Below are positions 35,387 to 47,282 of a DNA stretch of 64,000 bases, one piece after another. This DNA is from Carya illinoinensis (lineage: Eukaryota > Streptophyta > Magnoliopsida > Fagales > Juglandaceae): NCBI RefSeq assembly GCF_018687715.1, contig NC_056762.1:24852864-24916863 (forward strand), written 5' to 3'. The notes beneath the pieces are model-generated. The model was not told where the DNA came from, did not search any database, and saw only the letters and a list, made by a program, of their open reading frames with translations. Position numbers and translations under genes: made by a program. Within the stretch, counting starts at the first letter, position 1. Each line of letters begins with the position of its first letter.

Positions 35387-37455
35387 TGTGATGACCCGCT
35401 TTCACGTGTTTTTTTCACTGAAGGGTTGTTTTTATTTTAATTAATATATTAGTTTATTTCTTTTAGATTATTGCGTTTTAAATTTAGTTTTATTTGTTGG
35501 ATGTTGTATTTTATTTATTTATTTATTTGTTTGTTTCACGGTTTTTTAATCTCTTTCTCGGCGATTTTGTTTTGTTGTTCGGAGTGAGGATTGGACCTCA
35601 TTTCTCCCTACATCTCTTTTTTTCCTTTTTCCCTTTTTCTCTTTTCTTTTTCTTCTTTCTTTTTCTTTTTCTTTTTCTTTTTTTTCTTTCTTTTCTTTTT
35701 CTTCTTCTTCCTTTCTTTCCTTCCCGCGTCTACTCTCTCTCTCTCCTCTCCCACGCCGTAAGCCAGCTCCACCCCTCGACCCACCGCCGTCCGGCCACCG
35801 TCCGGCACACCACCCCCACCGGTCGAAGCCCCTCCCTCCGGTGCACCACCCACCAAATCCCAGCCCCATCCGGCCGGCCGTTTGGCCGGAAAATGCCCTT
35901 GAAGCGCCACGATTTTTGCCTCGATCCACCGCCGTCGCTCCACCTCCGGCCACCACTTCATCACCGGTTCCTTGCCGTCCTAACCCACCCATTTCCGGCC
36001 CCTAATAGCCACCGGAACAACTCCCACGAGCTAGCTTTCCATTTTGGGAAATCCGCCCTCCCTCCACCGTTTTTGCCGCCACCCACGGCCAACCACCACT
36101 TCCAATAGCTTCATAATCATCCTTAGACCATTCCCTATCAATCACAAGTCTTGGTTCGTCCCCGTTCAAAAGTAGGTATTTTACAACCCACAGCCACAGT
36201 GAATTTTCACTGTTACGTTGCTTTCTCTCCGCCGTTTGCAACGCCGCAAGCTTTCTAAAAATACCATATAGCGCTGTAAGTATTTTCCAAACCCTACTTT
36301 CAGATTTAAATATATTTTGCTCATTCAATAATTTATCTACTGGTTGGTTGATTCCGGACTGAGTCCGAGGAGTTCGGGGGTCAGATGGATGGAGGACGGA
36401 GTTGCTTGTTTTATTGATTTATGTTGATTGATTATTTTTGTGCATTGATATGGCATTTACATGGTGCATGCACGTGCATTTTTATTTAATTGAGAAAAGC
36501 CTGTTTTATTGGCGTAAGTGGACTTACGGGTGCGTGTGTATCACGACCCCAAGCCGGGATGAGGTATTATCTCGGTGGAGCTCCTCTGGTCACTCGGGAG
36601 TAGAATAAACTGAGTGATGTCCCCTGGGTTGTCGCTGGGCGACGAAGGGAGCGGGGGCTAGGGGATGCTTGGCTACGAACGGGCCGGGCGCGGAACCAGG
36701 CATCGCTCTACGCACCGACTCTGTGGCCCTTCGCTGGCGAGGGCTAGAGGATGCTTGGCTACGAGGGCGCGGGGCGCGGAACTGGACATCGCTCGTTAGG
36801 TGTCACATGCGTGGTGGTACTCTGCGATGTGGCACTGGAGCTAGGGTGTGCGGATGACCCCTAGGGGAGGTCATGGTGCATACGGATAAAATGGATAATG
36901 GTTTGAGATGGATAAAGGCCAAATGTGACTTTTGGCATGATATTTGGAAAGGATGTGTTTTTGGGCCAAATGGGTTTTTTTGGCGTGTGTGGAAAAATAT
37001 GTTTTATGGGTTTTGTGCTTTGGACATACTTCATGCATATTGTTTGAATTCTATATGCTTTTATCTGGTGGTGTTTGGATTTTACTTACCTGCGGTACCA
37101 TCTTTTTGGCTCCGTAGATTTTGGTGCAGGATTCGAGGAGGAGGAGGAGGTTGAGCCTGAGGATGCGGCTCCGCCGGAGTTTTGAGTCGAAGTTATGCTT
37201 TATAGTTTGGTTTAAAACTATATTTGTGTTTTTTGTAATATTTTATTTATGTATGTTTTAAACAGCTTGTTTTATATTAAGAAAAATTCTGGTACTTAGT
37301 TATATGACTTTCGTTATCCACTGCGTGTTTCTTCATGCACATATGTTGCTTTTGCACACACTTGGCACTCGTCGATAGGGTGGTGACCCAGGTTGTCACC
37401 ATCCGGATGTCTCGATTTTTCCCGTGTCCGTGCGTGGGGATTTGGGGGCGTCACA
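35387..37455 (+). repeat. Chromovirus 3' LTR
   Basis: 2,069 bases, same ends as the 5' LTR. The differences I can see are short indels in T, TTTA and CTTT runs and scattered substitutions. The duplication TGACA follows at 37456. Confidence 0.93.
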
Positions 37456-38939
37456 TGACAGGTTCGAACGCATCACTCATAAATTCTAATTTCTAACTAA
37501 AAGAAACACTTAATAGACATACATTTACATTCTTTTACAAAGGACTCTCAGAGTTCGTTATCTATTCATTTAACGTAACTATTTTAAACAAAAAGGGACT
37601 CAGTCCCTACAACCCTTATAAAAGAAAACTAACTTAAAGCTAGAGGGGTTTCCATCACCCCACCATAAAATATACCTTATACCCGAAGGTATATTATCTA
37701 GAAGTTGACTCAATAAAACATCCCCGTGTGGGGTCCAGTATTAAAACGTAAGAAACATATATCGTCATCAGAAAGAAACCAAACTACCCAAGGACTACTA
37801 AACGTCGGCTCCTCCCTCCTCAGAAATACTCAGCTCCTCAGTAGATTCGTCTGTACCTGAACGTTTAAAACATAAACATAAAGTGAGACTAATACTCAGT
37901 AAGCATTACACCAAGCCATTAACTTAATAAGCATATAGTATTTTCTTTTGAAAACATGCATCCATAAACCAATACTAATTCTGACAATACTTCCATGCAT
38001 ACGCTTTCTTTATAATTTCATGCATATACTTACTTCATACTTTCATGCAAAGTCTTTATTTCTTATTTTCATACATACTTATATATCATATCTTCATGCA
38101 TACACTTAATTTAATCTTTCAGTTTCTTTTGGCCAGCACACTATTACACTCCGTGTGTTGGGGTTAGCGGTCCTATTGGACCTGGATTCCACCAGTGATC
38201 ATAGGTTAGGAATCATTTTATGTCAGGAAGCAGCACTGGGTGCACTACTAGTACTACTTACTTGGCATTGCAATCTGTCAATTTCTTTAGTACCCTTTCC
38301 CTTCATATGGCCATTACATATTTTCATACATTAATTCATTCCTTTTCTTTTTTTGAATTCAAATATCTTCAGTATCTTCCTTAGTCCGATGCATATGCAT
38401 TTATTTTAGAAAATAGCATTTCATGACATGCTTGCATATAAATAGAACCTTAGTTATTTCAAGAAGCATGTATGAAAATTCCATGACTTAGAATCTACAT
38501 ACATGCATTACCATATACACATACAACCAATTATAATCGATAGGATACTTAACAGAAGCTATCAAGAAAGGATTGTACATAATATAAATTCATTTATTCT
38601 TAATTAGAGGAACGTTTGGAAAAAGATAGAGATATATCCTTCCACAAGAGAACTTGGCGTGGGCACATGGTCATAGCTACTTACCTCGATCTGCTGCAAT
38701 CCCTTTAATTTCAGAAAATCCTAATCCAATAAATAACAAGTGTGTTAATACTCATTCAACATCCTTTAGACCTCCTTTTAATGATAACTAAAATATTATA
38801 AATCTAACGTCGTTTTCTACCATTAACCTTACTTCAAATAACTACCCTCTCGACTAATCCTTATAAGAGTAACATAAGAAGATAATTAACTTAGTTAACA
38901 CAACATCAAAACAGCTCCATATATGCATTTAATCACTTA

Positions 38940-38949
38940 AAATAGAACA

Positions 38950-38985
<36 letters not shown>
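38940..38985. repeat. (TA)n microsatellite
   Basis: About 40 bases of alternating TA in the solo LTR, directly left of the 70-bp tandem repeat. Confidence 0.85.
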
Positions 38986-38989
<4 letters not shown>

Positions 38990-39262
38990 CACTTAAAATA
39001 GAACATAAGCATGCATATGTACAAAACAGAACATTAAAACAGCCTCTCATATATATTTACACTTAAAACAGAACATAAACATGCATATATGCAAAATAGA
39101 ACATTAAAATAGCCTCTCATATATATTTACACTTAAAACAAAACATAAACATGCATATATACAAAACAGAACATTAAAACAACCTCTCATATATATTTAC
39201 ACTTAAAACAGAACATAAACATGTATATATGCAAAAATAGAATATTGAAACAGCCTTTCAAA
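38986..39262. repeat. 70-bp tandem repeat, four copies
   Basis: Unit ATTTACACTTAAAACAGAAC..CCTCTCATATAT. The marker AGCCTCTCAT starts at 39041, 39111 and 39181 (one base changed), and as AGCCTTTCA at 39252, giving a period of 70 to 71. A tandem array inside the solo LTR; the dispersed word AAACAGAAC continues on both sides. Confidence 0.85.
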
Positions 39263-40187
39263 TCTATTTACACGGAAAGCAACCTCTCAAACAACCTTAT
39301 ATATTTATATACCTGAAACACCACCTCAAAACAGCTTTGTATACACTTGGTTAGCAAAACAGAACTCATGCACATATATACATACCAAACCACAACATAA
39401 AGAGAATAAAATAAAACAAAAACTGACACAATACAACACATTGTTCAGTTGACCCTAACAACACCTCAAAACCATGTACATATATTTATAAGATGGTTGA
39501 TGTATTTCAAAAGTCCACATATCACTTACACTAAGAAATGAGTTAGGAACCCTTACCCCAAATTTCTTCACTTCTTGAAATATGAAAACACTTGGAAATT
39601 CCAAATATAAGAAACCTCAAAGTGGTAAGGAAATAGATATAGTGCCCGGTTTGGAAAAATTTAACTTTCTTTATTTCTTTTGGGAGCTCACACGGTTTAG
39701 GTGATGGAAAGAAGTCTTGGTTCTTCTCTTGAACTAGAAAGTGAAGGAAGAAGGAGAGGAAATGATGTTGTACGATGGCTTGAAGAAGTGAGAAGACTTA
39801 CAAGTCTTTTGACCCTTTAACCAACGGAAGCTCCTTAAGAAATGAAAAGTGGTCAAAGCTTATCTTCATGAGGTGCATGTTGGATGTCCTAGATTAAGCC
39901 TAAGAAGATAAATCTTACACTTACCTCAATCCAAGGGTGTAAGTTCAAAGGAGCCAATTCATAATTAATTCAAAGTGAAGGACTTAAAAGAAAGTATATT
40001 AAGGATATAAAAATATGCTCTCATCTCATTTTAATAATTCACATAAAATAAAAAAAACACACACATCTTAAAATAAAATAAATTGATTTAATAAACTAAT
40101 AAAATCTTTACATGAAAATATTTAACTTAAAGATTAAAATAAAATGACGTAAAGACTCACGTAGTAAGACTAGGGTATTACATATAT

Positions 40188-40905
40188 AGGACATAATAAT
40201 TAGATGATACTATATATGATACTATGTATATTACTTTGTATATGTTAGTAGATATTAGATGACACTATATATGATACTATGTATAATATTACTACACATA
40301 TGTTAATACATAATAATTAGATGACACTATCTATGATGCTATTTATATTACTACATATATGTTAGTATATATTACTAAATATGTTACTATATATATGATA
40401 CTATATATTCATTAATACTTTACTATAATATAATATATATGATCAAACATAAGACTTAAAATTGCTACTACTATGTTACTTAACTATAGTATCATCTAAT
40501 ATGTCTATATATATTAATGTTGTTCTTTTACTTAAAGGTATAGTATAAAAAAAATATAATTAAACATTTACCAAAGTACGTTCAAATGGTTAATAATAAT
40601 TGTTTGAACTTCGTTAAGTCATTCGAACAATAGTTTAAAGTTCGAACGGTAGTGATGATTTTGGCACCTCCTAAAACCAAAGGGGGAATGTATCTCGCCA
40701 ATCAATGAGAAGTATATTACCGTTTGAACTCTACTATGTAACCGTTCGAATGTGAAATGTCAAGTAGGAAATGTTTGGCGCTTGAGAGTTTTCACGTCCA
40801 CAAATGGTAAATTTTACGCAAATATTTGCAGAACCTCACGACGCCACACTCATTTCAACGTTTCCATGGAGACCTAGCCCCTCTCTCCTTCACGGCAGTC
40901 CCTCT
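40188..40905 (+). other. CACTA internal piece
   Basis: Starts with degenerate AT microsatellite (TATATATGATACTATG units to about 40450) and then GTTCGAAC-type words (40580-40760). No coding frame. It ends at the target site of the next solo LTR. Confidence 0.6.
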
Positions 40906-42929
40906 TGTGACGCCCCCAAATCCCCAAGCATGGACACGGGAAAATCGAGACGTCCGGATGGTGACATCACGGGTCACCACCCTATCGACGAGTGCCAAGT
41001 GTGTGTATAAGCAACAAAAGTGCACGAAAAAACACGCAGCGGATAGCAAAGTCATAAACTAAGTACCAGAATTTTCATTAGTTTAATACAAAGCTGTTCA
41101 AAACATACATATTAAAATATTACAAACTACAAATATTATACAAATCCAACAACAAGACATTAACTTCCACTCAATACTCCAACGGAGCCGCATCCTCGGG
41201 CTCAGTCTCATCCTCCTCTTTGATCTCTGCACCAAAAATCTACGGTACCAGAAATGGTGCCGCAGGTAAATAAAATCCAAACACCACTAGATAAAAACAT
41301 ATAAAACTCAAACAATATGCATGAAAGAAAAGCCAATGCACATGACCCGTAAAACCATATTTTTCCATGCAAGCCAAAAATCTCATTTGACCCCAAAAAC
41401 ATATTATTTTCCAAATCTCGTCAAAAGTCTCATTTGGCCCAAATCCACCTCATATCCAAAAACCAATTAATCCGTATGCACCATGACCTCCCCTAGGGGT
41501 CATCCGCACACCCTGGCTCCTATGCCACACCGCAGGTAACGACCACGCGTGTGACAACTAAACGAGCAATGCTCAGTTCTGCGCCCCGCGTGTTCGTAGC
41601 CAATCATCCTTTAGCCCTCGCCAGCGAAGGACGACAGAGTCGGTACGTAGAGCATTACCATCCCGCCCGCTCCCGTTGTCGCCCAGCAACAACTCAGGGG
41701 ACATCATTCAGTATATTACGCTCCCGAGTAAACAGAGAAGCTCCACTGAGATAATAACCCATCCCGGCTTGGGCTCATGAGACACACGTACCTGAAAATC
41801 TATTTACGTCAATAAAAACAGGATTTTCTCAATTTAAATAAAATGCACGTGCATGCAACATGTAAATGAAATCTCAAGGCACAAACCAACCAACCAATCA
41901 CAAATCAACAAATCAAGCAACTCCGTCCTCAATCCATCCGACCCCCGAATTCCTCGGACTCAGTCCAGAATCAACCAACCAACCAGATAAATTATTGTAA
42001 GAGAAAAATATATTTAAATCTAAAAGTAGAGTTTGAAAAATACTTATAGCGCTATAAGGTATTTTTTGAAAGCTCGCAGCGTTACAAACGGCGGAGAAAA
42101 AACAATGTAACAGTGTATTTTACACTGTGGCGGTGGGTAATAAATTACCCACTTTTGAACGGGGACAAACCAAGACACAAAATTGATAGGGAATGGTCTA
42201 GAGGTGTTTATGAAGATAAAGGAAGTGAGCTTTGGCCATGGGTGGTGGTGGAATGCCAAAAATGGGCTGAACAGAGTTGAGCTCGTGGGAGCTGCTCCGG
42301 CAACGGATTCGGGTCAAAATTAGGTGGGTTAGGTCGGCAAGAGGTAAAGGAAGAAGCTGTGAAGAGGTGTTGGTCAGAGGTGGAGCGACGGTGCCGGAAA
42401 CGGCAAAAAGCCGTGCAGCTTAGATGGGGTGTAGGAGGCTAACGGCTGGCCGGATGGGGGAGATATTTGGTGGGGGTGGTCACCGGCCTGAGGGGGAGAT
42501 TTTGGTGGGGGTGGTACAGGCCACGTCGCCGGCGAGCGGCAGGTCTAGGCGATTGGGCCGAACGACGAAGGGGAGAGGGAAGAGAGAGAAACGGGTGCAC
42601 GGGAGAAGAAGAAGAAAGAAGAAGAAGAAAAAAAAGAAAAAGAAAGAAAAAGGAAAAAGGGAAAGAAAAAGAAAAGAAAAAGGAAAAAGGAAAAAAGAAA
42701 ACATGAGAGAAAGGAAATGAGGTCCAGTCCTCACTTTCGGAATCCGAAAACTGATCCGCCGAAAACGATTTTAAAAACATAAAACAACTAAAATAAAGTA
42801 AACACCACATCAAATAAAATAAAATAAAAACTAATTTAAAATACAATAATTTAAAATAAAAGAACTAATATATTAATTAAATTAAAAACACACATTCAGT
42901 GAAAATACACGTAAAAAGGGGTCATCACA
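40906..42929 (-). mobile_element. Solo LTR related to the chromovirus LTR, copy A
   Basis: Reads TGTGACGCCCCC..GGGGTCATCACA, that is the reverse complement of a chromovirus-type LTR (GGGGGCGTCACA and TGTGATGACCC ends). It shares the CCCCTAGGGGTCATCC block, the GATGCTTGGCTACGAA region (inverted) and the purine tract (42595-42715). Length 2,024. Flanks are CCTCT (40901-40905) and CATCT (42930-42934), 4 of 5 the same. Markedly more diverged than the two LTRs at 28191 and 35387 are from each other. Confidence 0.8.
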
Positions 42930-42934
42930 CATCT

Positions 42935-42981
42935 ACCCTTCAATCTAGGGCCATTCTCCCTCAATCCAGCCCCCAAATCAT

Positions 42982-43026
<45 letters not shown>

Positions 43027-43653
43027 GGTAGCCACCCACATAGCAGCTCCATCCCAAGTTTATTAAAGAGTCCTCACATATAAGCCCCAAAATCATTCAT
43101 TTTCATCTCACTCAAGCATTATTCTCAGATTAATTGTCTATTTTCACTGATTTTTGGGGATCTTGTGGTCCTTATTCTCCCATTGATTTTTCATCTCCTT
43201 CAACCTAGGTATGCTATTTATTCACTCATTTTCATTTGAGTATGATATTGTGCAACGTTGAAAATGTGTTTGTTCTTGATATTGCTGTTTGTTTTTTAGT
43301 TTGTTCATGATTAATGTGTTCTCTATTCTTGAAGATGTCTAGAGTCTGGATTCCACCGTTCAAAAGGGTCATTAGTACTGTTCAAACGCTTATGTTCCGT
43401 TTAAACGTTATTTAATGCCGTTCGAATGTATAGTTGCATAATATGTAAAACATATTTTATATAGAACTTATACTTCGTACATTAATGTATTTACAATTAG
43501 ATTCAAGAATATATAAGAATGGTTGTCCATAATGATTATTAATAATATTTTAAAAACACTTAAACTATTAAAAATATATATATAATATATGATAAGTAGT
43601 ATTAATACGTAATAATACTTAATATTTAATAACTAAATAAAAATAAAAATACT
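42935..43653 (+). other. CACTA internal piece
   Basis: Contains the poly(A) run, a pyrimidine-rich stretch with an ACCTAG|GTATGC junction (about 43209) that could be a leader and splice donor, GTTCAAAC-type words (43355-43430) and AT-rich sequence. No open frame worth calling. Confidence 0.5.
42984..43021. repeat. Poly(A) run
   Basis: About 38 adenines in the CACTA piece between the two solo LTRs. No LINE or SINE body is recognised to its left, so its origin is unknown. Confidence 0.8.
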
Positions 43654-45405
43654 TGTGACGCCCCCAACTCCCACGTACGGCCACGTGGAAATCGAGACGT
43701 CGGGACGATGATAACACGGTCACACATCCTATCGCCAAGTGCCAAAAGTGTGTGCACAAGCAATGTGTACAAATAAAAACACGCAACGGATTAATAAAGT
43801 CATATAACTAAGTACCAGAATTTTTTTTTTGTTTAACTACAAACCAGTTTAAAACAAGCGTAAATAAAATATTACATGTTCAACATCTCAAATCCAAATA
43901 CATACTAATAAAAACAATGATGAATGTAATATATAAAAAGCACTCCAAAATACTCCTCCGGCGGAGCTGTCTCCTCGGGCTCAGCCTCCTCGTTATCTAC
44001 ATCTGCACCAAAATCTACGATACCAAAAATTGTGCCGTAGGTAAGTAATAATCCAAACGACGCAAGATAAAAACATATTACAACCAAAACAATATGCATG
44101 AAGTATGCCCAATGCACATGTCCCAAAAACAACATATTTTTCCACACACACGCCAAAATCCCATTTGGCCCAAAAATATAACCTTTTCAAATATCCCGCC
44201 AAAAGTCACATTTGGCCCATATCTAACTCAAACCATTAACCAATTAATCTGTATGCACCATGACCTCCCCTAGGGGTCATCCACACACCCTGGCTCATGT
44301 ACCACACCGCAGGTAACAACCACGCATGTGACACCTAAACGAGCGATGCCTAGTTCCGCGCCCCTCGTGTTCGTAGCCAAGCATCCTCTAACCCTCGCCA
44401 GCGAACGGCCACGGAGTCGGTGCGTAGAGCGATGCCCAGTTCCGCGCCCGGCGCATTCGTAGCCAAGCATCCTCTAGCCCCCGCTCATGTTGTCGCCCAG
44501 CGACAACTCAGGGGACGTCACTCAGTATATTACACTCCCGAGTAACCAAAAGAGCTCTATCGAGATAATACCCCATCTCGGCATTGGGGTTGTGATACAC
44601 ACGCACCCAAAATCCATTTTAACTCATGAAAACCCAGTTATCAATAATTACCACATGCATATGCGTGCACAATGCAATTCCAATAAAATTACACAATTTA
44701 CCAATACTTTCCAAACATCCAAAACAACCAACAAACAACTCCGTCCTCAAATCCAACCAACCCCCGACTCCTCGGACTTAGTCCGGAATAACCAAACAGA
44801 TCACAAATAATTATTGTAAAGGCAATAATATATTTAAATCTAAAACGAAGTTTGAAAAATACTTACAGCGCTATATATTAATTTTTGAAGGATCAGCGGG
44901 CAGCAAACGATGAAGGAAAAGCAACATAACAGTGAAATTTCACTGTGGCCGTGGGTTGTAAAATACCCACTTTTGAACGGGGACAAACTAAAGCTCGAAA
45001 TTGATAGGGAATGGTCTAGGGATGTTTATGAAGCTAAAGGAAGTGGAGTTTGGCCATGGGTGGCGGCGAAAATGGTGGAGGAAGGGCTTAAACGCCCAAA
45101 TCGGAAACTAGCTCGTGGGAGCTACTCCGGCGACGGATCGAGGCAGGAAATGGGTGGGTTAGGATGGCAAGGAGTCGGTGATGAAGTGGTGAAGAGGTGG
45201 TGGCCGGAGGTGGAGCGAAGACGACACTGAAGCACTTTGACGCCGCGGCTTGATGGGCTTTTTCCGGCTAAACAGCGGCACGGTTAGGGATGAAACTTGG
45301 TGGGGTAATTCACCGAAGGGAGGGGAAGATTTTAGTGGTGGTGGTGTGGGCCACGTCGCCGGCGAGCGGCGGCACAGGGTGGAGAGATAAAACGGGCGAA
45401 ATGGG

Positions 45406-45487
<82 letters not shown>

Positions 45488-45899
45488 CCGCACAGGGGAG
45501 GGGGAAACAGCGGGGGAAGGGAGAGAAAAAGAAAGGGAAAAAGAAAGAAAAGAGAAAAAAGAAAAGGGAAAAGAGAAAAGAAAAGATGGAGGAAAAGAAA
45601 TGAGGTCCAATCCTCACCTCTGGAGTCCAACAACTGATCCAACGAAAATAAGTTTAAAAACAATAAAACTAAGAAAATATTTTAAACACAACGTAAAGCT
45701 AAAATATAATAAATAACTAGTAAAAACAAATTATTTAATTTTAAATCCAAAGACAAGCTAAAATAAATTAAACAGCAATTTAAATTCAATAGCAATTAAA
45801 ATTCAATTAAAATCTAATAATTTAAAATAAAGGAACTATTATATTAATTAAATTAAAATATTTCTTCAGTAAAAATACACGTAAAAACGGGGTGTCAGT
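43654..45899 (-). mobile_element. Solo LTR related to the chromovirus LTR, copy B
   Basis: Left end TGTGACGCCCCC; right end near CGGGGTGTCAGT. ATACT occurs directly left (43649-43653) and at 45900-45904, fixing the right border at 45899 if this is the duplication. The final bases differ from the usual TCACA, so that border is less sure. It is collinear with copy A and includes the CCCCTAGGGGTCATCC block (44268-44283) and an expanded GA tract (45411-45485). Confidence 0.75.
45411..45485. repeat. (GA)n microsatellite
   Basis: About 75 bases of GA inside solo LTR copy B, in the place where related LTRs have a short purine/pyrimidine tract. Long open frames around it on both strands are artefacts of the repeat. 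Confidence 0.95.
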
Positions 45900-46012
45900 A
45901 TACTTAATATTTAATCAACCAATTAAAATAGCTATACAAGTATAATTAAGTAATACTTAATACTTAATAACTAAATAAAAATAATAATACTTAATCTTTA
46001 AATTAAAATAAA

Positions 46013-46200
46013 AATAGTTAAGACTTAATAATATTTAAATTAATAATATTGTGATTTAAATTAAAATATTTAATCTTTAAATTAAAATACAGATGCTTAA
46101 GACTTAGTAATACTTAAATCCTTAATATTTAAATTAATAATATTGTGATTTAAATTAAAATACTTAATTTTTAAATTAAAATACACATATTGATTGTAAT
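46013..46200. repeat. 94-bp tandem repeat, about two copies
   Basis: ATTGTGATTTAAATTAAAAT recurs with a 94-base offset (about 46048 and 46142), with the TTTAAATTAAAATAC word following each time. AT-rich part of the CACTA element. Confidence 0.65.
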
Positions 46201-46442
46201 GGAGAGTGGACTCATCCCAATGTCGGTGAAAATTATGTAAGTATTATAATATATTTTAATTAAATATATTAGGATATTTATGATGATATTAATTCTTTAT
46301 CTTATGTGAAGGAAAAAATGGTTACACTACATACTGAATCTACGTCAAATTAAAATTTCACAACAAGTGATCGACATTTTTACACAAGTTCTGGGCTAAC
46401 GTTCGGAATATTTGAGAGATTTGGGTAGCTATGTAAAATGTG

Positions 46443-46600
46443 AATTCCAAGATTAAAGAATTAACTATAAGATAGTATGAATTAGAGGCTTAATAGGCAA
46501 AATAAAGAGACATGGAGATGCACATGAAACAATATGAAGAATAACAAGAAGAGTTCAAGAGAGAGATACAACTCCAAATGCAAAAAGCTTATGCAATAGT
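46443..46600 (+). pseudogene. Remnant of CACTA transposase-like C-terminal coiled coil
   Basis: One frame gives NSKIKELT.., then MEMHMKQYEE, then QEEFKREIQLQMQKAYA, with five stops (TAG or TAA) between. The charged, glutamine-rich helix resembles the C-terminal coil of plant Ptta/En/Spm-type transposases as I recall it. All five stops could be single C-to-T changes of glutamine codons. The rest of the transposase is absent. A different coiled-coil protein cannot be excluded. Confidence 0.5.
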
Positions 46601-46799
46601 ATAGGCCTCCAAGTAACTGATTTACATTATATGTACAGATGTTAGGATCTATTTATGTACGAAGAATGCTAATATTGTTTTATTTATTTACTTTGCACTT
46701 AGTATAAAACTTTTGTGAGTATTGAACAACTTGTAACGTATACTTTCAAATATCATGAATATCTATTTAGTTTTTTTTATTATTGGATTTAACTAAAAT

Positions 46800-47282
46800 A
46801 TCCACCGTTCAAACACCAATTATAAAACCATCCAAAAGTTCATACGGTATAATATAATCTAATTTATTTTCATATCATTCAAACATTACTTCTTACCGTT
46901 CGAATGGTTCTACCATTCAATATATCCATATACCGTTCAAACAGCCAAATTTATTTTGTTGTTTGAACGTTTTCTCATGTATTTTTGTTCGAACATATTT
47001 TGAAATCATTCAACATTTATGAATGAATCATTCAAACTAATTAGGTGTTCTAACGAAAAATTTCAAACATTTGAACTATATTCTAGGACAAACTTCAATC
47101 GTGAGAAACAAAATTCCCTATTCGAAAGGGTTTGAACAGTTTCCTTCAATATATCTTTTGGGACACTGTTGTTAGAACGACCTTGGGACGATTTTTTTTC
47201 CGTCCCAAAATATATTTTGGGACAAAATCACTATCATTTGGGACGAAAAAATCCATCCCAAAAGACAACTTCTGTTGTAGTG
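46800..47282. repeat. CACTA right subterminal repeats and terminus
   Basis: GTTCAAAC/GTTCGAAC-type words from 46803 to 47140, then GGGAC words (for example TTTGGGACGATTTT) up to the end TCTGTTGTAGTG. This mirrors the left end, where GGGACGG words follow the tip. Confidence 0.75.

Larger units (their letters stand above)
28191..37455 (+). mobile_element. Complete Ty3/gypsy chromovirus (Tekay-like), 9.27 kb
   Basis: Two LTRs (28191-30270 and 35387-37455), a primer-binding site directly after the 5' LTR, gag-pol, a purine tract directly before the 3' LTR, and the exact 5-bp duplication TGACA (28186-28190 and 37456-37460). Pol order is protease, RT, RNase H, integrase, and the integrase ends in a chromodomain-like segment, which places it among chromoviruses; Tekay/Del is my best match. 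It carries about four stops, one frameshift and a degenerate protease, so it cannot move on its own. Confidence 0.92.
28055..40182 (-). mobile_element. Solo LTR (about 2.86 kb) split by a chromovirus
   Basis: Left end TGTCACAACCCC, right end AGGGTATTACA, with TATAT on both sides (28050-28054 and 40183-40187). The duplication is low complexity but exact. The LTR sequence is 28055-28190 plus 37461-40182; the part between is the chromovirus and its duplication. Read on minus it starts TGTAATACCC, a usual LTR beginning. No gag or pol of its own is visible. It includes a fourfold 70-bp tandem repeat and a TA microsatellite. Confidence 0.75.
27124..47282 (+). mobile_element. CACTA (En/Spm-like) element swollen by nested LTR insertions
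   Basis: Left end CACTACAACAACAAAAAAGA. The right end read inward on minus is CACTACAACAGAAGTTGTCT. A 3-bp duplication ACT flanks it (27121-27123, 47283-47285), the length expected for CACTA elements. Both ends carry subterminal words: GGGACG near the tips and GTTCGAAC variants deeper in. Removing the block and one ACT makes the LINE 2 RT frame continuous. Without the nested LTRs, about 3.8 kb remains (27124-28054, 40183-40905, 42930-43653, 45900-47282). No intact transposase is present, only a C-terminal remnant (46443-46600), so it is non-autonomous. Orientation follows that remnant. Confidence 0.88.

Noticed and set aside
38986..39262. Regular repeats resembling a CRISPR array
   Set aside because: Units are contiguous near-identical 70-mers without unique spacers, in plant LTR DNA.
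40804..41754. Short open frames near the left end of a solo LTR
   Set aside because: Overlap the LTR on both strands and have no conserved protein text.
45159..45663. Several 90-150 codon open frames on both strands
   Set aside because: They are made by the (GA)n repeat and adjoining purine tract inside a solo LTR (serine/leucine or arginine/glutamate runs); no domain.
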